Shown here: positions 41,651-49,126 of the stretch, in pieces
Position numbering within the stretch: position 1 is the stretch's first letter
Layout: every line of letters starts with the position of its first letter
DNA from: an uncultured Bacteroidales bacterium
Lineage (GTDB): Bacteria; Bacteroidota; Bacteroidia; Bacteroidales; UBA932
Direction of reading: 5' to 3'
DNA length: 52,694 nucleotides
Assembly: GCA_905233655.1 (NCBI GenBank)
Contig: CAJOCS010000002.1
Span: 1 to 52,694, forward strand
The notes under the pieces: model-generated
Told to the model about the DNA's origin: nothing
Databases searched by the model: none
Seen by the model: only the letters and a program-made list of their open reading frames with translations
Translations under genes and position numbers: made by a program

Positions 41651-44626
41651 CTAGAATCTGCCTCCTCCGGGAGGGCCGCCGCGTCCCATTCTCTGACGCA
41701 TCTGGTTTCCGGCCTGGCCGAAGTTGCCGAAGCGCCATGTGAGCGAGAGGATGATGTAACGTCCAAGGGTGTTGTTTCTCACCTCCGAATAGTAGTTCTC
41801 GGCCGATGCCACCGTCAGGTTCTTGGCCTGGTCGAGTATGTCATAGGCCTTGAGCGAAAGGGTGGCCTGACGCTTGAACACAAGCACGGAAGCGCTGGCG
41901 TTCCATACGAACTCCGACGGCTGGTCGGTGGTATATCCGCGGTACCAGTTGTAGTCGAGGTCGGTTCCGAGGTCGATTCCGGTATCTCCGAGAGTCCAGT
42001 TTATGGATGCGTTGACCTGGTTGGACCAGGTGGCATCCACATCGGCCTGGACGGTGTACCAGGGCTTGGTCATGCGGGTGCGGCCTCCGGCCATGATTTC
42101 CAGATTGTCCAGGCGGTAGGTGGCCCTGAGCCTCTCGATAAGAGTGAACGAACGAGTGGTGTTGTCCAGGAAGTCGGTTTCCCACTTGCCGGTGCCGCCC
42201 TCGAAATAATCCGTGTGGAATTTCTCGTAGTCAAACTCGTCCTGGGCATTGAAGTAACCGCTCATGTCGAGGCTCGAAGCTCCGACGTAGCTGCCCGAAT
42301 GCGAGTACGACACGCGGGTCATATTGAAAATGGAGAAGTTGGAGCGGGCTATAGGGGTGTTGACCATCAGCCTGGCGGCAGTGTTGAAACTGTCCTGACC
42401 GTTCACCGGGAAGGAATACTGGCGACCGTTCAGGTCGTACCAGTTCGCGCTCGTAATGGGATTCTGAGTGTAGTTCCCTTCCAGATGCAGCCTCATGGTA
42501 AAGAAGCTCTGGCGGTTGGAGAATTCAAGGTCGGAACGCAGTCCGTGGTTGAAATACGGCGTCAGGTAAGGGTTACCGAGAGACATCGACAGCGGGTTCG
42601 AGTTGTCCATTACAGGCATCAGCTGGGAAGTTGACGGCTGTGAGGAACGGCCGAAATAGAACAGCCTCACATTTGAATTCTCGTTGAAGTCGTAGAAGAG
42701 CATCGCACGGGGAGCGAAGTTCCACACATGGTTCTCATACTCCTTGCCGTTGGTGACGTTATAGGTGTCGGTAGGAATCGCCGAAACGCCCAGCTGAGCC
42801 CTCAGGTCTTCGTTCTGGTACATGAAAGCCAGGCCGATATTCTGAGTGAACGAGGTGTTGGTGATGCTGTTGCTGTAGGTGTCGTCGAAAGTCTCTCCCA
42901 CTGTCACATACTCCATGTAAACGGGATCCAGGGTCCAGGCGTAGGGATTGCCGCTGTTGAAGACGTCCTTCTCGGAGGCCGAACGCGACCAGCGGAAGTT
43001 GTAGCTACCCTCCATATAGAAGTTTCCGCCCAGGGGCTCGGTGTAGACAATGCGGCTGCCGGCCGAACGCGAACGGGACAGCTGGTCGATCCTCTGGTTC
43101 ACGAAATCCTGTACAGTAGGATTGCCGGAAGCGTCGAACGAGGAGTTGGTGAGCGAGTGGTTGAAACCGTCGAGATAGTTATTGGAAATGTTCCAGTCGA
43201 TATTTGCCGATATGGTCCTGCCCGGAATGCCGAGCCTCTGACGGAGGAGAAGGAAGCCCCTCGTCTGGAAGTTGCGGTTGTCTCCGAGGGAATTGGTGAA
43301 ACCGTTGTTGGTGGGAGAATCCACCCCCGAAGCGCTGCGTTTCTGGGTATCGAACACCGAAAGCTGGTTGTAGCTGCCTCGGCCGAAGTTCACCTGCGGC
43401 TGGAAGAGAATGGAAGTGTTCTCCGAGAACTTGTGTTCCAGACGCATGCCGAAGCGGTGGCCGTCGGTGAAGCGGTGGCTGCTGCCGTCGGAAGAAGAAA
43501 TGATGGCCGAGCCGTCGTCGAGATATGTTTCCTTATAGCTTTCCTCAAGCACATCGGTGATTGTGCCGTTGTACAGATAGTTTGCTCCCAGGTCCATATC
43601 ACCTTCAAAGAGGTCCCAGGTGCCGTTCACTCCACCCATCCATGAGGTGGTGATGCCGTTGTTACCGCGGCCGAAGCCACCCATTCCGCCTCCAAGGCCC
43701 ATGCCGCCGCCTCCGCCCATCATGGAATTCATCATGCTGCCGGACATGTCGTTGAAACCGCGGTTGTTGGTATTGTTGCCGTTGAGGATAATGCTAATCT
43801 GGCTGTCGTCGGTAAAGCGTCCACCCATGAAGGCTCCCTGCCAGCGCCAGTCCCCGTCGTTGAACGTGAGAGGAGAGGAAGGAAGGTCGTGGCCGCCTCC
43901 GGCCATGGCGTTTCCGAATACGCCTTGCATCATTCCCGGCTTCACGGAGAGGTCAATTATGGTCTCTTCCTCGCCGTCGTCGATTCCGGTGAACGCAGCC
44001 TGGTCCGACTTCTTTTTCACCACCTTAACCTTGTTGATTATACGGGCGGGGATATTGTTGGATGCAAGCTGGGGGTCGTCCAGGAAGAAGGTCTTGCCGT
44101 CGATGGTAATCTTGGTGATGGTCTCGCCGTTGACGGTGATATTGCCGTCGGAGTCAACCTCCACGCCGGGGAGCTTGCGCAGAAGGTCCACCAGCATATT
44201 GTCGTCGCGGACCATAAAGGACGAGGCGTTGTATTCCACGGTGTCACGCTTGATTACAACGGCATTGCCCGCGGCGCTAACCGTTGCGGCGTCAAGGGTT
44301 TCCGTGTCCTGGACCATCTTCAGAACGCCCAGGTCCACATTGTCGCTTATCTCCACGGCCTGCTCGAAAGTCACATATCCGAGAAGCTCCGCCTTAAGGG
44401 TGTAATTACCCCTGCGAACGCCTTCGAACGTAGCCTTTCCTTCATGGTTGGTGAGCACATACTTGGCCTGCGCCCTGTTTCCCTGAGCCGGATTGAGCGA
44501 CACCGTGGCAAAACCCACAGGCTCCTCAGTGTCTTTGTCCTGCAGTTTGAAGCTCACCCGGAACGTCTGTGCCTGGGCGGCGATGAAGCAGAACAGGAAT
44601 GCCAGGATAGCAAAGAATTTTCTCAT
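41651..44626 (-). CDS. Large outer-membrane beta-barrel protein with carboxypeptidase-like N-terminal domain
   Basis: The 991-residue protein has a signal peptide ending AQA (residue about 19), a carboxypeptidase regulatory-like beta domain (about 22-105), a plug-like region (about 110-220, KRDTVEYNASSFMVRDDNMLVDLLRKLPGVEVDSDG-like spacing) and a long beta barrel ending GGGRF, where the terminal Phe suits BAM insertion. It resembles the TonB-receptor-like 'outer membrane beta-barrel' family of Bacteroidota, in which the TonB box is hard to see; no SusD gene accompanies it. Residues about 288-325 are unusually rich in Gly, Met and Asn, and the C-terminus is Gly/Arg/Pro-rich. It follows ruvC by 30 bp on the same strand. 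The substrate is unknown. Confidence 0.85.
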   Translation of the reverse strand: MRKFFAILAFLFCFIAAQAQTFRVSFKLQDKDTEEPVGFATVSLNPAQGNRAQAKYVLTNHEGKATFEGVRRGNYTLKAELLGYVTFEQAVEISDNVDLGVLKMVQDTETLDAATVSAAGNAVVIKRDTVEYNASSFMVRDDNMLVDLLRKLPGVEVDSDGNITVNGETITKITIDGKTFFLDDPQLASNNIPARIINKVKVVKKKSDQAAFTGIDDGEEETIIDLSVKPGMMQGVFGNAMAGGGHDLPSSPLTFNDGDWRWQGAFMGGRFTDDSQISIILNGNNTNNRGFNDMSGSMMNSMMGGGGGMGLGGGMGGFGRGNNGITTSWMGGVNGTWDLFEGDMDLGANYLYNGTITDVLEESYKETYLDDGSAIISSSDGSSHRFTDGHRFGMRLEHKFSENTSILFQPQVNFGRGSYNQLSVFDTQKRSASGVDSPTNNGFTNSLGDNRNFQTRGFLLLRQRLGIPGRTISANIDWNISNNYLDGFNHSLTNSSFDASGNPTVQDFVNQRIDQLSRSRSAGSRIVYTEPLGGNFYMEGSYNFRWSRSASEKDVFNSGNPYAWTLDPVYMEYVTVGETFDDTYSNSITNTSFTQNIGLAFMYQNEDLRAQLGVSAIPTDTYNVTNGKEYENHVWNFAPRAMLFYDFNENSNVRLFYFGRSSQPSTSQLMPVMDNSNPLSMSLGNPYLTPYFNHGLRSDLEFSNRQSFFTMRLHLEGNYTQNPITSANWYDLNGRQYSFPVNGQDSFNTAARLMVNTPIARSNFSIFNMTRVSYSHSGSYVGASSLDMSGYFNAQDEFDYEKFHTDYFEGGTGKWETDFLDNTTRSFTLIERLRATYRLDNLEIMAGGRTRMTKPWYTVQADVDATWSNQVNASINWTLGDTGIDLGTDLDYNWYRGYTTDQPSEFVWNASASVLVFKRQATLSLKAYDILDQAKNLTVASAENYYSEVRNNTLGRYIILSLTWRFGNFGQAGNQMRQRMGRGGPPGGGRF

Positions 44627-44656
44627 AAGGTTTCAGTCCTTTTGGTATTATCTGTT

Positions 44657-45214
44657 TTATACAATACGACCGGGATTATCCTTCAAAAACTGTTCCCAAC
44701 CGCCTTTTCCACCACTCAATCCTACGGGTTTCTGCAATTCGAAGTGATGGCAGAGCGCAATTGCCAGGGCATCGGTGGCATCCAGATGCCTTGACTCGAG
44801 TTTCGTGCCGAGCGTTTTCTCAAGCATCATCTGCACCTGCTCCTTGGATGCGGCGCCGTTGCCGACAATGGCCTCCTTTGCCTTTCGGGGGGCATATTCG
44901 GTAACTGAAGCCACTCCGTTTTCAAGGGCCGCGATGATGGCGGCGCCCTGTGCGCGGCCGAGTTTCAGCACCACCTGGGCATTCTTTCCATAAAAAGGGG
45001 ATTCAATGGCAAGCAGGTCCGGGTGGTAGGATTTGCAAACCTCGGAAATGCAGTCGTATATGGCCTGGAGTTTAACATAGGCGTCCTTTTCCTTTCTCAG
45101 GTCAAGCACACCCATGTCCACATACTCCACTTTCTTCCCTTCACTGCGCACAATCCCGAAACCCAGCAGGAGGGTTCCGGGATCGATGCCGAGTATGATA
45201 TGGGACTCGTTCAC
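44657..45214 (-). CDS. ruvC: Holliday junction resolvase RuvC, GTG start
   Basis: RuvC cuts Holliday junctions with RuvAB. The 185-residue protein has the catalytic acidic residues of the family in IILGIDPGTLLLGFG (first Asp), LLAIESPFYGKN (Glu) and DATDALAIALCHH (last Asp pair), with NGVASVTEYAPRKAKEA between. GTG 45214 lies one base after the serS stop codon and gives the normal N-terminus; no in-frame ATG is nearby. It is in the serS-ruvC-barrel order. Confidence 0.95.
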   Translation of the reverse strand: MNESHIILGIDPGTLLLGFGIVRSEGKKVEYVDMGVLDLRKEKDAYVKLQAIYDCISEVCKSYHPDLLAIESPFYGKNAQVVLKLGRAQGAAIIAALENGVASVTEYAPRKAKEAIVGNGAASKEQVQMMLEKTLGTKLESRHLDATDALAIALCHHFELQKPVGLSGGKGGWEQFLKDNPGRIV

Positions 45215-45215
45215 C

Positions 45216-46487
45216 TTAGTCTATGCGGTCGAAGCCGGTGTAAGGCCTGAGAACTTCAGGAATCTCGATATAGCCATCCTTCTGGTTGTCTTCCAGCAGG
45301 GCGGCCACTACACGGGGAAGAGCCAGGGAACTGCCGTTCAGGGTGTGCGCAAGCTGCATCTTACCGTTTTCGTCCTTATAGCGGAGGTGCAGGCGGTTAG
45401 CCTGATAGCTCTCAAAGTTAGACACGGAAGAAATCTCCAGCCAGCGGCCCTGGGCTGCGCTCCAAAGCTCGAAGTCGTAAGTGATTGCAGAGGTGAAGCT
45501 CATGTCGCCGCCGCACAGGCGAAGAATCCTGTAGCGCAGGCCGAGTTCGTTCACAAGGCTCTCCACATGGGCAACCATCTCGTCGAGGGCGGCATAGCTG
45601 TTCTCGGGCTTTTCCACGCGGACGATTTCAACCTTGTCGAACTGGTGCAGACGGTTCAGCCCCCTCACATCCTTGCCATAGGAACCGGCTTCGCGGCGGA
45701 AGCAGGGAGTGTAGGCGGTGAGCTTCTTGGGGAACTGGTCGGCGCCGAGAATAACGTCACGGAATATGTTGGTCACAGGAACCTCGGCGGTGGGAACCAT
45801 GTAGAAATTGTCCACGGTGGCGTGGTACATCTGGCCTTCCTTGTCGGGAAGCTGGCCTGTGCCGAAACCGGACGCTGCGTTCACCATCACGGGAGGCTCA
45901 ACCTCCTTGTATCCTGCGGCGGTATTGCGGTCCAGGAAGTAGTTGATGAGAGCCCTCTGAAGCTTGGCACCCTTGCCCTTGTAAACGGGGAAACCGGCGC
46001 CGGTGATCTTGACTCCAAGGTCGAAGTCAATGATATCGTACTTCTTTGCGAGTTCCCAGTGCGGAAGGGCGTCGGCGGGAAGGACAGGATCCACACCGCC
46101 CATCTTCACCACGAGGTTGTCCTCGGCGCCCTTTCCTTCCGGAACGAGTTCACAGGGAAGGTTCGGAAGGAGGACGAGCTTGTCCTGAAGAGTGGCCACA
46201 GTGGTGTCGGCCTCGGCGAGAAGCTCGTTGGAACGGGCCTTGAGGGCGGCGACTTCGGCCTTAGCGGCCTCGGCCTCAGCCTTCTTTCCTTCCTTCATAA
46301 GCTGGCCGATGGCGGCCGCAGCCTTCTTCTGCTGCCCAAGGAGGGCATCGCTCTCCTGCTGGATGGCCTTGCGGCGGTCGTCCAGGGCAATCACTTCCTC
46401 CACTATGGAGCGGGCGTCAAAATGTTTCTTCGCAAGGCGGCTGATCACCATTTCGGGGTCGTCGCGCAGTGTCTTGAGTGTGAGCAT
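45216..46487 (-). CDS. serS: Seryl-tRNA synthetase
   Basis: This class II synthetase charges tRNA-Ser and tRNA-Sec. From ATG 46487 it has 423 residues: an N-terminal antiparallel coiled coil (about 20-110, rich in Ala, Lys, Glu) that holds the long tRNA arm, then the catalytic domain with motif 2 (TPCFRREAGSYGKDVRGLNRLHQFDKVE, read in parts) and motif 3 (LNGSSLALPRVVAALLEDNQ). Eighteen extra codons upstream would lie in the terminator hairpin of rpmA and are rejected. Its stop is one base from the ruvC GTG. Confidence 0.96.
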   Translation of the reverse strand: MLTLKTLRDDPEMVISRLAKKHFDARSIVEEVIALDDRRKAIQQESDALLGQQKKAAAAIGQLMKEGKKAEAEAAKAEVAALKARSNELLAEADTTVATLQDKLVLLPNLPCELVPEGKGAEDNLVVKMGGVDPVLPADALPHWELAKKYDIIDFDLGVKITGAGFPVYKGKGAKLQRALINYFLDRNTAAGYKEVEPPVMVNAASGFGTGQLPDKEGQMYHATVDNFYMVPTAEVPVTNIFRDVILGADQFPKKLTAYTPCFRREAGSYGKDVRGLNRLHQFDKVEIVRVEKPENSYAALDEMVAHVESLVNELGLRYRILRLCGGDMSFTSAITYDFELWSAAQGRWLEISSVSNFESYQANRLHLRYKDENGKMQLAHTLNGSSLALPRVVAALLEDNQKDGYIEIPEVLRPYTGFDRID

Positions 46488-46500
46488 ATTCTTATAAAAG

Positions 46501-46539
46501 TAAAAAGGAGGACTGCACCTTTGCGGGCACAGCTCCTCC
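46501..46539 (-). terminator. Terminator of rplU-rpmA
   Basis: On the minus strand GGAGGA (46539-46534) pairs with TCCTCC (46512-46507), with an inner TGTGC/GGTGCA helix, followed by five T residues (46506-46502). It lies between rpmA and serS, 15 bp before the serS ATG. Confidence 0.8.
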
Positions 46540-46564
46540 AAATCTCAATTATCCTTCGGGGTTT

Positions 46565-46825
46565 TTAGTTCTCCAGAGGAACTACGGATACGAAGGACTT
46601 GTTTTCCCGCTTGCGGGTGAACTTTACAGTACCGTCTACGAGAGCGTAAAGGGTGTGGTCCTTGCCCATGCCAACGTTGAGGCCCGGGTTGTGAACAGTA
46701 CCCCTCTGGCGGACGATGATATTGCCAGCCTTCACTACTTCTTCGCCGAATTTCTTGATGCCGAGACGCTTGGAATGCGACTCACGACCGTTCTTGGAAC
46801 TGGATTGACCTTTTTTGTGTGCCAT
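46565..46825 (-). CDS. rpmA: 50S ribosomal protein L27
   Basis: The 86-residue protein starts [24 protein letters not shown], the L27 N-terminus that reaches toward the peptidyl-transferase centre, with no cleavable extension. [27 protein letters not shown] follows and matches the family throughout. It lies 18 bp after rplU, the usual pair, and is followed by a terminator. Confidence 0.98.
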   Translation of the reverse strand: MAHKKGQSSSKNGRESHSKRLGIKKFGEEVVKAGNIIVRQRGTVHNPGLNVGMGKDHTLYALVDGTVKFTRKRENKSFVSVVPLEN

Positions 46826-46843
46826 AATCTGTTTCTCCTAAAA

Positions 46844-47155
46844 TTAAGCGATAGCGTCGATGTGAATCTTGGTGAGCTTCTGGCGGTGACCATTCAGCGT
46901 CTGGAATCCCTTGCGACGGATCTTCTTGAACACAAGCACCTTCTTTGCCTTGGCGTCGTCGTCGAGGACGGTGGCCTTGACAGTGGCACCCTCTACATAG
47001 GGAGTACCGACGGTGATGGCGCCTTCATTGTCGAGAAGGAGCACCTTGTCGAACTCCACGGATTCTCCGTTCTTTGCCTTGAGGCGGTTTACGAAGATGT
47101 CCATTCCAGCTTCCACTTTGAACTGCTGGCTTGCAATGTCTACAATTGCGTACAT
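46844..47155 (-). CDS. rplU: 50S ribosomal protein L21
   Basis: The 103-residue protein (MYAIVDIASQQFKVEAGMDIFVNRL ... KIRRKGFQTLNGHRQKLTKIHID) matches L21, including the C-terminal GHRQ rRNA-binding pattern. It is first of rplU-rpmA, with a promoter at 47249-47278 and a leader of about 90 bases that can fold a hairpin (47194-47209). Confidence 0.97.
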   Translation of the reverse strand: MYAIVDIASQQFKVEAGMDIFVNRLKAKNGESVEFDKVLLLDNEGAITVGTPYVEGATVKATVLDDDAKAKKVLVFKKIRRKGFQTLNGHRQKLTKIHIDAIA

Positions 47156-47193
47156 TTGCTTAAAAACTTGTTAAAAAGTTTCGACCGTAAGCG

Positions 47194-47209
47194 CCTGCAC
47201 CCGGGCAGG
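47194..47209 (-). promoter_or_regulatory. Hairpin in the rplU leader
   Basis: CCTGC (47209-47205 read on the minus strand) pairs with GCAGG (47198-47194) around a six-base CG-rich loop, about 40 bases before the rplU ATG. No T tract follows. It may be a ribosomal-protein leader element, or simply a stable hairpin. Confidence 0.3.
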
Positions 47210-47248
47210 ACTTGTGCGGCTTAGCGGCCATCTCAAAATTTGGGACTG

Positions 47249-47278
47249 CAAAGATACGAATAATTTGCTAATCCGCAA
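47249..47278 (-). promoter_or_regulatory. Promoter of rplU-rpmA (-33 TTG, -7 TATCTTTG)
   Basis: TATCTTTG covers 47256-47249 and TTG lies at 47278-47276, 19 bp apart. The -33 side overlaps the 3' end of the sirtuin gene. The leader to ATG 47155 is about 90 bases, longer than other leaders in this window. Confidence 0.65.
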
Positions 47279-47975
47279 GCATTCCCACAAATTTTTCCAT
47301 ACCCTTTGTGGCCACATCCTGAATGAAAGTGACGCGGGAGTCGGAAATGGGGACCGGTTTGGGGTCTATCACATATATAGGTATGTCGATGGGAGCGTAA
47401 CGGTACAGTCCCGCGGCGGGATAGACCTGAAGGGAAGAGCCCACGATGAGCAGGATGTCGGCCTTTTCAACGAGGTCGATGGCCTTTTCTATCATGGGGA
47501 CGGCTTCGCCAAAGAATACTATGTGGGGGCGCAGCTGCTGCCCGGAAGGAGAAAGGTCCCCGAGCTTCACCTCCCCGTAGCCGATGTCGATGACTTCCTT
47601 CTCCGAGCCTGTGCGGTCGTAGACGCCGCTCTCTGGACGCACCTTGGTGAGCTCTCCGTGAAGATGCACCACCCTGGTGGAGCCGGCCCTCTCGTGAAGG
47701 TTGTCCACATTCTGGGTTATCACGTCCACATTGTAGTCCTTCTCCAGATTGGCAATGGCGAAGTGGGCCGCATTGGGAGAGGCGTCGCGAAGCTGGGAGC
47801 GGCGCTGGTTGTAGAAATCCAACACGAGTTCCCGGTTGCGGTACCATCCTTCGATGGAAGCCACATCATTCACGTCATACTGTTCCCAGAGCCCTCCGGC
47901 GTCACGGAAGGTTGCGAATCCGCTCTCGGCGCTCACTCCCGCGCCTGTGAGCACCACTATGTGTTTTTTACTCAT
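47268..47975 (-). CDS. Sirtuin (Sir2/CobB family), zinc-less, class III type
   Basis: Sirtuins remove acyl groups from lysine using NAD. The 235-residue protein has LTGAGVSAESGFATFRDAGG (9-28), TQNVDNLHERAG near 95 and the catalytic His in HLHGEL near 115, followed by IVFFGEAVP and VGSSLQVYPAAG. It contains no cysteine at all, so the usual structural zinc site is absent. Tyr55 and Arg58 (FYNQRR) match the Tyr-x-x-Arg pair of class III enzymes, which prefer succinyl or malonyl lysine. The start overlaps the stop of the ATPase-like gene by 4 bp, so it is the last gene of a three-gene unit. Desuccinylase activity is inferred. Confidence 0.9.
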   Translation of the reverse strand: MSKKHIVVLTGAGVSAESGFATFRDAGGLWEQYDVNDVASIEGWYRNRELVLDFYNQRRSQLRDASPNAAHFAIANLEKDYNVDVITQNVDNLHERAGSTRVVHLHGELTKVRPESGVYDRTGSEKEVIDIGYGEVKLGDLSPSGQQLRPHIVFFGEAVPMIEKAIDLVEKADILLIVGSSLQVYPAAGLYRYAPIDIPIYVIDPKPVPISDSRVTFIQDVATKGMEKFVGMLAD

Positions 47976-49123
47976 ACGTCAATTCCGAAGTAATATTTCT
48001 TCACCCAGTATTCGAAGAGAGGGTCGATGACGGAGGGATTGTCGGCGGCGTCGACGGCGAGTATTTCCTTTTTCATGAGGGCGTCCTTGACGCGCTTCAC
48101 GTTTGCCGATGAATTCAGTCCGTACTTGCGGATCACCTCCGAGGAACTGAAGCGCTTCACTCCGTCGATGGTGGCCCTCAGAAGATTCACCTGATGGGTG
48201 GTGAGGTCGTTCATCATAGCGCGGAAAAGCGGTTCGTGCACGGAAATCAGGCAACTCAGGGCATCCACCAGCACCGGTTCCATAATGTAGCCCTTGGACA
48301 TGGAGTCGCATATGGCCGCAAAATGGTTGATGTACCATAGATTACCCTTGAACAGGCGGCACGCTCCCAGAAGCAGGTCCTTGTCCAGCACCTTGCCGCC
48401 GGAAAGGAAGCCCTTGTGGACGTGGTCCACTATTTCACGCTCTTCCACCGGCGAAAGCTTCACCCTCTCCACCCTGCGGTGGAACAGGCGGCTGTCTTCG
48501 AAGATGGCCTTCATCGCGTTTGTCATGGAACCCGTGAAGATGAAGGAGAACTGCCTTCCCGGCAACTCCCACTCCTTCAGGGTGGCGTCCAGGGCGCGCA
48601 GGAGGGCATCGCCGTCGTCGGCAAAGCCAAGACACTGGAATTCGTCCACTATCATAATGTAGCGCTGGCCCTTGTCGCGTGCAAACCGGAAAGGGAAATC
48701 CAGCATGGCCTTCACGTCCTGCATGTCCATCTCCCAGGACAGGGAGACAATCTGGTCCCTCTCCCGGAAGGCTTCCTCATCGAATACGAAATGGGTGCCT
48801 TCGAGATATTTCGCCACAAGGGCGGCATACTCCTGCGGCGTAGAGGCCGACATCCTCACGAGGGGGGCGCCGAGCCGCAGCACGAATTCCTGCATGGAGC
48901 GCATGTTGAGCGCAGAGAAAGAGCCCACAGTGAAACTCTTCCCGGTCATTCGCATGGTGAACAGTGTCTGCTGGATAAGTGAGGTACAGCCGCTCTTCGG
49001 CGGCTCGTACATCACCACATGCTCTCCCTGGGAAAGGAGATTTCCAAGAAGGGTTACATCGGAACGCCGACCGATAAAGTTCTTCCCGCTGACGTACTGG
49101 GAATATGGGAAGGCGGTATCCAT
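47972..49123 (-). CDS. ATPase-like protein of the archaeal-ATPase/STAND type with an altered P-loop
   Basis: The 383-residue protein begins with FIGRRSDVTLLGNLLSQGEHVVMYEPPKSGCTSLIQQ. The position matches a Walker A motif (GxxxxGKS/T), but the lysine is Cys (SGCTS). Walker B (YIMIVDEFQCLGF near residue 163) and an arginine-rich sensor region (FHRRVERVKLSPVEEREI) are intact. The last 80 residues form a winged-helix-like part ending DPLFEYWVKKYYF, as in DUF234-type ATPases. I know homologues in other Bacteroidales that carry GK at the Walker A position. It is placed 3 bp after the EF-hand gene and overlaps the sirtuin by 4 bp. Nucleotide hydrolysis may be weak or lost. Confidence 0.75.
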   Translation of the reverse strand: MDTAFPYSQYVSGKNFIGRRSDVTLLGNLLSQGEHVVMYEPPKSGCTSLIQQTLFTMRMTGKSFTVGSFSALNMRSMQEFVLRLGAPLVRMSASTPQEYAALVAKYLEGTHFVFDEEAFRERDQIVSLSWEMDMQDVKAMLDFPFRFARDKGQRYIMIVDEFQCLGFADDGDALLRALDATLKEWELPGRQFSFIFTGSMTNAMKAIFEDSRLFHRRVERVKLSPVEEREIVDHVHKGFLSGGKVLDKDLLLGACRLFKGNLWYINHFAAICDSMSKGYIMEPVLVDALSCLISVHEPLFRAMMNDLTTHQVNLLRATIDGVKRFSSSEVIRKYGLNSSANVKRVKDALMKKEILAVDAADNPSVIDPLFEYWVKKYYFGIDV

Positions 49124-49126
49124 GAG

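Noticed and set aside
46488..46541. Earlier start for serS
   Set aside because: The extra codons encode the rpmA terminator hairpin and do not resemble the SerRS N-terminus.
47268..49123. Sirtuin plus ATPase as a SIR2-type anti-phage defence pair
   Set aside because: The sirtuin is a compact CobB-type deacylase with a Tyr-x-x-Arg pocket, not the large SIR2 effector domain of defence systems, and there are no mobile or defence genes nearby.
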